Source of the DNA: Dehalobacter sp.
GTDB taxonomy: Bacteria; Bacillota; Desulfitobacteriia; Desulfitobacteriales; Syntrophobotulaceae
Length of the DNA: 45,886 nt
Direction: 5' to 3'
Assembly: GCA_023667845.1 (NCBI GenBank)
Contig: JAMPIU010000039.1
Span: 1 to 45,886 of the forward strand
In this document: positions 40,727 through 45,886 of the stretch, piece by piece
Position numbering within the stretch: position 1 is the first letter of the stretch
Layout: each line of letters begins with the position of its first letter
Notes under the pieces: generated by a model
What the model saw: only the letters and a program-made list of their open reading frames with translations
The model's database searches: none
Told to the model about the DNA's origin: nothing
Made by a program: the position numbers and the translations under genes

Positions 40727-41164
40727 ATGGAAGTCAATAAAATAATTCTGACATTCTCGAGTCTGCCGCAGAATGTAACAATCGCCCGCATGCTGGCCTC
40801 TTCGCTTGGAGCCCAAATGGATTTGGCCTTAAGCGAGCTTGAAGAACTGAAAGTCGCTGTCTCTGAAGCAGTTTCCAATGCAATCATTCATGCTTACAGC
40901 AATGCACCTGATCAATTTGTCACGTTAGAGCTGGAGGCAGATGAAACGAAGATCTCCATACAGGTAACCGATAACGGCTGCGGTATCCCCGATGTGAATC
41001 AGGCCATGCAAGCTTCTTATTCTACGGACCCTGACAGAATGGGACTTGGTTTTATCTTTATGCAGTCCTTCATGGATGAACTGCGGGTTGAATCTGAAGT
41101 TAACAAAGGAACCAAAGTATTGATGGTGAAATACTTAAGCCACAACCGTCCGTCCTCTCATTAA
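40727..41164 (+). CDS. spoIIAB: Anti-sigma F factor / SpoIIAA kinase
   Basis: The 145-aa GHKL ATPase has the N box ELKVAVSEAVSNAIIHAYSN, the G1 box VTDNGCGIPD and the G2 box DRMGLGFIFMQSF. It holds sigma F inactive in the predivisional cell and phosphorylates SpoIIAA. AAAGGAGAA precedes the ATG, 30 bp behind spoIIAA. Confidence 0.96.
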   Translation: MEVNKIILTFSSLPQNVTIARMLASSLGAQMDLALSELEELKVAVSEAVSNAIIHAYSNAPDQFVTLELEADETKISIQVTDNGCGIPDVNQAMQASYSTDPDRMGLGFIFMQSFMDELRVESEVNKGTKVLMVKYLSHNRPSSH

Positions 41165-41178
41165 GAGGGGGTGTGAAA

Positions 41179-41967
41179 ATGATTCAACGACTTTCAGATA
41201 TGAACCTGCCCCGTTTTCCCCTGCTCTCCGAACAAGAATTGATGGAGCTTTTGCACAAAGCCCAAAATGGCGACATCGATGCCCGGGAGCGTTTGGTCAA
41301 TTGTAATTTGAAGCTCATTTTTAATATGATCCAGCGTTTTTCCCACAGGGGATATGATCTGGAGGATCTCTTTCAGATCGGCACCATTGGCCTAATCAAA
41401 GCCATCGATAAATTTGATTTCTCGTACGGTGTTAAATTTTCTACGTACGCCGTACCGATGATCATTGGAGAAATCCGAAGATTTTTAAGAGATGACCATC
41501 CGATTAAAGTTCCACGTTCTTATAAAGAGCTGGTTTACAAAATCAACCGTTCCCGAGAAAAGCTTTCTTCGGAATTAAATAGAGAACCCACGCTGAACGA
41601 AATTGCAGAAGATATTGGCACCCCGAGCGAAGATATTATACTCGCCATCGAAGCAGTGCAAAGCCCGTCGTCGATACATGATACGCTTTATCAGGACGAT
41701 TCCGATCCTATTTATGTGATTGATCAAATTCCGCAGGAGAAGGATGCCGATCCGGGATGGTTTGAAAAAATTGCCTTGCAGGAAGTTCTCGATAAACTGC
41801 CCGGAAGGGAGAAAGAGGTTCTGTATCAGCGATTCTTTGAGGACAGAACGCAAAATGAAATTGCTAAAGTCATGAACCTCTCCCAAGTCCAGATTTCCAG
41901 GATCGAACGCGCGGCCTTACTCCATTTAAAGCAGATTCTGAACGACAGTCCTTCTGAATACGAGTAG
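41179..41967 (+). CDS. sigF: RNA polymerase sigma-F factor
   Basis: The 262-aa forespore sigma factor has region 2 as LIFNMIQRFSHRGYDLEDLF, then QIGTIGLIKAIDKFDFSYGV, region 3 with INRSREKLSSELNREPTLNE, and region 4 DRTQNEIAKVMNLSQVQISR. I start at ATG 41179 behind AGAGGGGG. It is the third gene of the spoIIA operon, 14 bp after spoIIAB, convergent with dacF. Confidence 0.96.
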   Translation: MIQRLSDMNLPRFPLLSEQELMELLHKAQNGDIDARERLVNCNLKLIFNMIQRFSHRGYDLEDLFQIGTIGLIKAIDKFDFSYGVKFSTYAVPMIIGEIRRFLRDDHPIKVPRSYKELVYKINRSREKLSSELNREPTLNEIAEDIGTPSEDIILAIEAVQSPSSIHDTLYQDDSDPIYVIDQIPQEKDADPGWFEKIALQEVLDKLPGREKEVLYQRFFEDRTQNEIAKVMNLSQVQISRIERAALLHLKQILNDSPSEYE

Positions 41968-42062
41968 ATCGCTTTGTAAATCCCGTTAACAACAAAGATA
42001 AAGTGGCTTTGCTCGGATTCGTCTGAAGATAATGGAAGCAACGTTACTTTGGAATCGAGCTA

Positions 42063-43235
42063 CTAGTTGGCATAGATCGGCGGGGTCATGCTGTAGGACT
42101 GCCGGACCGTACGCTTGAACATCTCCAGCAGTCCTGCTTTTCCAACTGCTTCTCCAGCTACAAGCTTTATGCTGGCTGCTTCTTTCTGGCCGCAATAAAT
42201 GATCATCTCTCCGAGCTGCTGTCCCTTGGCAATTGGTGCGGATACCGGGTTTGCAAAATACCTGGTTTCAATCCGGCATTCTTTCTCCTTCCCTTTTTCA
42301 ACACACAAGCCGACAGCTTCCTGACTGACAAGGTCAACTGTTTGCAGCTTCCCTTTATGAACAATGACTTCTCCCTGTTTGGAACCGGCAGGGGCAAATT
42401 CTTTATAAACATAATTGGCAAAACCATAATTGTACATCTTCATAGACTCCTGAAAATGGCCTCTGACCTGCGGGACTCCCATGACAACACAGATCAGTCT
42501 CAGGCCATCTCTTTTTACGGTTGAGGCCAAGCAGTATTTCGCTTCCTGCGTCCAGCCGGTCTTAAATCCATCGGTTCCCTCATACCACCATAAAAGTTTA
42601 TTGGTGTTCCATAATTTAAAATCGCCGTTGCGCAGTTCATATTCCTTCATGGATGTCAGCTGTGATACCAGCTGGTATTTGAGTGCTTCCCTGCCTAAAA
42701 TCGCCAGATCATAGGCACTCGTGTAATGCCCCTCAGCCGGCAGTCCGTATGCGTTGGCAAAATGGGTATTCTTAAGTCCTAATTCCTTGGCCTTTCTGTT
42801 CATCGAATCCACGAATTCCTCATGGGTTCCTGAGATATGTTCCGCAACAGCCACGCAGGCATCATTTGCCGACCCTACTGCGATCGAGATCAAGAGTTCT
42901 TTCAGGGTGAACTTCTCTCCTGGTTCAAGATATATTTGCGATCCGCCGAGAGAAGAGGCATTCTCACTCGCCGTCACCGTGTCGGTCAGTTTGACTTTGC
43001 CCTCTTCGACAGCTTCTGCTGCCAGCAGCATTGTCATCAGCTTCGTAACGCTTGCCGGAGGCAGTTCCTTGTGAGCATTCTTTTCATAAAGAATTTTGCC
43101 CGTTGCCGCATCCATAAGAATGGCACTTTCAGCAGATGTCTCAATATTTGCGGCCTTTACCGGCGCCGCAATCCATCCGAGCAAACATGCCGCGGCCAGA
43201 ACCACTGTCAGCATCCGTAAACAAAATTTAGGCAT
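42063..43235 (-). CDS. dacF: D-alanyl-D-alanine carboxypeptidase, DacF type
   Basis: The 390-aa exported peptidoglycan enzyme has a signal peptide (LRMLTVVLAAACLLGWIAAP, cleavage near VKAA). The SxxK motif is ASVTKLM, SxN is in VGSANDACVAVAEH, and KTG is FKTGWTQEAKYC. The C-terminal PBP5_C domain follows. ATG 43235 lies behind GGGAGG. In B. subtilis dacF heads the spoIIA locus in the same direction; here it is convergent with sigF. Confidence 0.93.
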   Translation of the reverse strand: MPKFCLRMLTVVLAAACLLGWIAAPVKAANIETSAESAILMDAATGKILYEKNAHKELPPASVTKLMTMLLAAEAVEEGKVKLTDTVTASENASSLGGSQIYLEPGEKFTLKELLISIAVGSANDACVAVAEHISGTHEEFVDSMNRKAKELGLKNTHFANAYGLPAEGHYTSAYDLAILGREALKYQLVSQLTSMKEYELRNGDFKLWNTNKLLWWYEGTDGFKTGWTQEAKYCLASTVKRDGLRLICVVMGVPQVRGHFQESMKMYNYGFANYVYKEFAPAGSKQGEVIVHKGKLQTVDLVSQEAVGLCVEKGKEKECRIETRYFANPVSAPIAKGQQLGEMIIYCGQKEAASIKLVAGEAVGKAGLLEMFKRTVRQSYSMTPPIYAN

Positions 43236-43271
43236 ACTAAAACCTCCCAAGCTAAATTGTGTTTGTTGTTT

Positions 43272-43281
43272 TAGTATGCCC
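43272..43281 (-). promoter_or_regulatory. Possible sigma-F -10 element of dacF
   Basis: The reverse strand reads GGGCATACTA, fitting GGNNANANTR of sigma F, 37 bp before the ATG. A matching -35 at the right distance is poor, so this is tentative. Confidence 0.3.
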
Positions 43282-43345
43282 TTATAAAATTAAATCATGT
43301 TATGTTTCCAATATTCTTCAGATTGGATTAAATCCTCTGATTAGA

Positions 43346-43834
43346 TTAACTCCTCTGATGCTTTCCCGGTACTTTACTAACCTTCCAGCCGTGCCAATAA
43401 CAAGGATTCAGATACGCAAATGGTCTTGGATAGGTTTTATGTTTCAAAACGCAACCGCGAACCACTTCGATTTCATTCTCCACACACGCTGCGTCAAGTT
43501 CAGGTGTCCAATTCTGTTCCTGAAACCAGATTGCTTTGGCCTCGCATTCCACAGTTTTCCTGACAATGTCCTGAATCAGCTCCGCCCTAAGGCACGGAAC
43601 CACAACATCAACTCTACCCTGAAGTGCGCTTAAATCCGGATAAACCCTGCTCCCTTCAAATGTTTTTAGATCCGGAGCAACCAGGTAGACCCTGCAGCCA
43701 AAGTACTTAAGACAATGGGCTGCTTTCCAAGCATGCTTATGCTTCAGAAAACGGTCTGAACTGGCATAGACAGCATACCGCATACTTGTATCCAGACTGC
43801 CGGAAAACGCATAGATCGTCTTGGCTTCTTTCAT
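43346..43834 (-). CDS. Hypothetical protein with CoA-binding-like (Rossmann) fold
   Basis: The 162-aa protein has KYFGCRVYLVAPDLKTFEGS, then VDVVVPCLRAELIQDIVRKT and AKAIWFQEQNWTPELDAACV. This resembles YccU-type CoA-binding proteins (VDIVDVFR..., IWLQ.G). The N-terminus YAFSGSLDTSMRYAVYASSD is longer than usual and lacks the typical glycine motif, so substrate binding is uncertain. ATG 43834 follows TGGAGTG. It is upstream of dacF in the same direction. Confidence 0.6.
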   Translation of the reverse strand: MKEAKTIYAFSGSLDTSMRYAVYASSDRFLKHKHAWKAAHCLKYFGCRVYLVAPDLKTFEGSRVYPDLSALQGRVDVVVPCLRAELIQDIVRKTVECEAKAIWFQEQNWTPELDAACVENEIEVVRGCVLKHKTYPRPFAYLNPCYWHGWKVSKVPGKHQRS

Positions 43835-43984
43835 CGGTTTCACTCCAGTCAGCGTCAGTATCGGGTTAGACCCCACGCATGAGTGTAATGTTTACAAATG
43901 ATTGATCAACAGGTATATAAAGAACCGTTAAATAGCTGTATTTAAGAATAGTCTATGAGATGCGCATTTAAAAATTGCCTGAAG

Positions 43985-44022
43985 ACACAAAAAGACCTAA
44001 ACCTTTTACCGTTCAAGTCTTT
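43985..44022 (-). terminator. Terminator downstream of the pyridoxamine-oxidase-like gene
   Basis: The reverse strand AAAGACTTGAAC pairs, with two G.U pairs, with GTTTAGGTCTTT, then TTTGTG. It lies 65 bp after the stop. The T-rich other side could also serve the forward strand. Confidence 0.65.
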
Positions 44023-44084
44023 ATTTTTTCTAAGTCTTTATTTCGTTCAGGTCATATTAAGTTTTTCAGGTGATATTGAAATTC

Positions 44085-44477
44085 TCAGAACGTAATCTCC
44101 ACCGGGTCTGCGGTAAAGGAATAAATCGCTGCTGCGGCTTGCGTAAAGTACAGAACCTCACAAAGCCCGTCATCGCACTTGTACATATTTCTTAAACTTG
44201 GATTGGCTTCGAACATCGCTTCACGTGCTTCAGGGCGCGGATCAACGGCAACTTCCCCGACGAGACGGATCCATTTGTCTCCAACCATTCCGGAAATTTC
44301 AACTTTCGGGTTCTTAAGCAATTGTGCAAAGACATTTTTCTGATTATTGGTGCAAATGTACGTTTTCCCGTCATACTCTGCGACGGCGCCGAATGGACGG
44401 ACATGCGGCTGATCACCGTCTACTGTAGCAAGGTAAAATGTCTTGGCGTCAGCCAGAAACTGGGCAATTGGATTCAT
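44085..44477 (-). CDS. Pyridoxamine 5'-phosphate oxidase-like flavin protein
   Basis: The 130-aa split-barrel protein starts MNPIAQFLADAKTFYLATVD, continues DQPHVRPFGAVAEYDGKTYI and NPKVEISGMVGDKWIRLVGE, and ends IYSFTADPVEITF. This subgroup probably binds FMN; the substrate is not known. It is divergent from an HxlR regulator with repeat sites between them, suggesting joint control. Confidence 0.85.
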   Translation of the reverse strand: MNPIAQFLADAKTFYLATVDGDQPHVRPFGAVAEYDGKTYICTNNQKNVFAQLLKNPKVEISGMVGDKWIRLVGEVAVDPRPEAREAMFEANPSLRNMYKCDDGLCEVLYFTQAAAAIYSFTADPVEITF

Positions 44478-44586
44478 GATCTTGACTCCTTTCAGAATAA
44501 CACGTTATAATTGTGACATATCATCATAATAACAGATATCCAATATCGAACAAGTACGATTATTTTCTATTCTAAGTATTCAAATA

Positions 44587-44613
44587 GATACTATACATAC
44601 TATAGATACTATG
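44587..44613. promoter_or_regulatory. Candidate HxlR operator
   Basis: Three near-identical units (GATACTATACATACTATA GA, then TACTAT) spaced 9-10 bp apart lie in the 174-bp divergent region, 40 bp before the HxlR ATG. HxlR proteins often bind such repeats in divergent promoters. Confidence 0.45.
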
Positions 44614-44651
44614 GACACTAACCATGATATTACAAGAAGTGGAGCAAAAAA

Positions 44652-45026
44652 ATGGAACAAGAAATCAATTTGTTTGGCAAATGTCCGTACTTTACCGCCC
44701 AAAAAATTTTTTCCGGAAAATGGTCCATTCTGATTATTAACCATCTCAGAGAAAAGACCCATCGCTTTGGTGAATTGCAGCGCAAGATCCCGGGTATCAC
44801 CCAGGCCACACTGACCAAACAGTTGAGATTTCTCGAAGAGTTCGGTATGATTGACCGCTATGTTTATCCGGAAGTACCGCCAAAAGTCGAGTATTCCCTT
44901 AGTAAGATCGGCCAGGAATTTATTCCGGTATTAGAGCAGTTTGAAATTTTCGGCAATAAGTTCATCGCCCAGATGTCCGAATATAACGGTCATTTTACCG
45001 GATCACTGTCGAAACCGTCGGTTTAA
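44652..45026 (+). CDS. HxlR-family winged-helix regulator
   Basis: The 124-aa DNA-binding protein has a Cys near the N-terminus (LFGKCPYFTAQKIFSGKWSI) and the winged helix (HRFGELQRKIPGITQATLTK, LRFLEEFGMIDRYVYPEVPP). It ends with VEYSLSKIGQEFIPVLEQFE. In HxlR relatives such as HypR and YodB the N-terminal Cys senses electrophiles or oxidants, so redox control of the divergent flavin protein is plausible. The 3' end overlaps the nucleoside phosphorylase gene by 32 bp on the other strand. Confidence 0.88.
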   Translation: MEQEINLFGKCPYFTAQKIFSGKWSILIINHLREKTHRFGELQRKIPGITQATLTKQLRFLEEFGMIDRYVYPEVPPKVEYSLSKIGQEFIPVLEQFEIFGNKFIAQMSEYNGHFTGSLSKPSV

Positions 45027-45886
45027 GCAGCGGCTTTTCTTCGCCAATGGTAATCGCCTCTGCAGCCTTTGCCAATCCAAGCGAACTTTTTTCGGCAGAA
45101 GAAGTATAAAGCATGCATAATGGTTCACCGCCTTGCACTGCGTCACCGGCCTTTTTCAACAGATAAACGCCTGCGCCAAGGTCGATCTCACTGTCTTTGT
45201 TTTCCCGGCCGGCTCCAAGAACCATGGCTAGAAGTCCAATCTTCCGAGCATCAATATGCTGAATATAACCTGCTCTTTCGGCTTTATAAACGATTTTCTC
45301 TGAAGCCAGGGGCAGGTTTTTGGCATGCAGCACGGCCGTATTGCCTCCCTGGGCTTGAACAAACGCCAAAAACTTCTCCCAGGCTCTGCCGCTCTGCAGT
45401 GTATCTTTCAGGATCTCTCCAGCTTCCGTGGTTGTAGCGGCTTTCTTCCCGAGCACAAGCATCCAGCTTGCCAGTTCCAAACACACTTCCATTAAATCAT
45501 CAGGTCCTTTGCCCTGCAGACACTCAATCGCCTCGAGAACTTCAATACCATTGCCGACGGCCCTCCCGAGCGGCTGATCCATCCTGCTCAGCACCGCTAC
45601 CATATCTCTGCCCAGATTTTTACCGATCCCAACCATGATTTCCGCCAGTGTTTCGGCTTCTTCCAAAGTCGCCATAAAGGCACCTGAACCGTATTTTACA
45701 TCCAGCACAACTCCCTGGGCGCCCGCAGCAATTTTTTTGCTCATGATCGAAGAAGCGATCATCGGAATCGAATCGATGGTTGCCGTAACATCCCGTAAGG
45801 CATAGAGTTTTTTATCTGCTGGAACCATCCTTCCGGTCTGAGCGATAACCGCTAAGCCGATCCTGCCGACCTGCTGCAGGAATTCC
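44995..45886 (-). CDS. pdp: Pyrimidine-nucleoside phosphorylase, C-terminal part (runs off right edge)
   Basis: The reading frame is open to the window edge; 296 residues are visible. It contains GLAVIAQTGRMVPADKKLYA, LRDVTATIDSIPMIASSIMS, KIAAGAQGVVLDVKYGSGAF and the C-terminal GDAVQGGEPLCMLYTSS, typical of the pyrimidine-nucleoside/thymidine phosphorylase family. It splits uridine and thymidine for salvage. Genes of this pathway lie near dacF in other Firmicutes. Confidence 0.92.
   Translation of the reverse strand, partial: EFLQQVGRIGLAVIAQTGRMVPADKKLYALRDVTATIDSIPMIASSIMSKKIAAGAQGVVLDVKYGSGAFMATLEEAETLAEIMVGIGKNLGRDMVAVLSRMDQPLGRAVGNGIEVLEAIECLQGKGPDDLMEVCLELASWMLVLGKKAATTTEAGEILKDTLQSGRAWEKFLAFVQAQGGNTAVLHAKNLPLASEKIVYKAERAGYIQHIDARKIGLLAMVLGAGRENKDSEIDLGAGVYLLKKAGDAVQGGEPLCMLYTSSAEKSSLGLAKAAEAITIGEEKPLLKPTVSTVIR

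Overview
The window looks like chromosomal DNA of an endospore-forming, low-to-middle GC Firmicute, most likely an anaerobic clostridial lineage of the Desulfitobacterium/Dehalobacter/Desulfosporosinus type. This rests on the sporulation genes (spoIIAA-spoIIAB-sigF, spoVAC-D-E-F, dacF), a tryptophan T-box leader, a DHH-CBS-nucleotidyltransferase fusion, a chromosomal ParM/ParR pair and a FixABCX flavin electron-transfer cluster under a BTAD-type regulator. The genus is inferred from gene content only.

Left part (1-15.5 kb), mostly core genes: the start of a fused anthranilate synthase behind a Trp T-box, asnB, a parM-parR pair with a structured inverted repeat beyond it, three membrane/envelope proteins (DUF421, DUF4363, YihY), lysA, a small hypothetical gene, a fabH scar, then the reverse-strand run A-adding enzyme - trpS - scpA - scpB, and an ArsB/NhaD-type transporter.

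Middle (15.55-35 kb), an accessory region full of scars. It opens with the 3' two-thirds of a tRNA-Ala(GGC). It then holds a toxin-antitoxin pair, an MFS transporter between two copies of a palindromic repeat, broken DUF2922 and DUF3102 genes, a complete IS3-family element, vanW, a dead tyrosine recombinase, an excisionase-like gene and a group II intron tail. Next comes the metabolic module: fixBA facing fixCX, a BTAD/AAA regulator, an FAD amine-oxidase-fold oxidoreductase and an acyl-CoA dehydrogenase. An IS21 remnant, a DUF218-nucleotidyltransferase chimera and two acetyltransferase genes close the region.

Right part (35.8-45.9 kb), core again: two small envelope/spore-associated proteins, spoVAF-E-D-C, spoIIAA-AB-sigF, dacF, a CoA-binding protein, a pyridoxamine-oxidase-like protein facing an HxlR regulator, and the C-terminal two-thirds of pyrimidine-nucleoside phosphorylase. 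In Bacillus subtilis dacF, spoIIA, spoVA and lysA are contiguous with scpAB further on. Here the same genes lie on both sides of the accessory region, as if an ancestral block had been split.

The most interesting observation is a set of 11-bp-periodic direct repeats (heptamer close to GTTGATT) followed 7-9 bp later by a -10-like TATTNT, found before fixA, fixC, the acyl-CoA dehydrogenase gene and (single good heptamer) the FAD oxidoreductase gene. This is the site geometry known for SARP/BTAD activators, and a BTAD regulator is encoded among these genes. It suggests one regulator driving a dedicated acyl-CoA/flavin electron-transfer module. A fixA N-terminal scar just before fixC shows the fix genes were rearranged.
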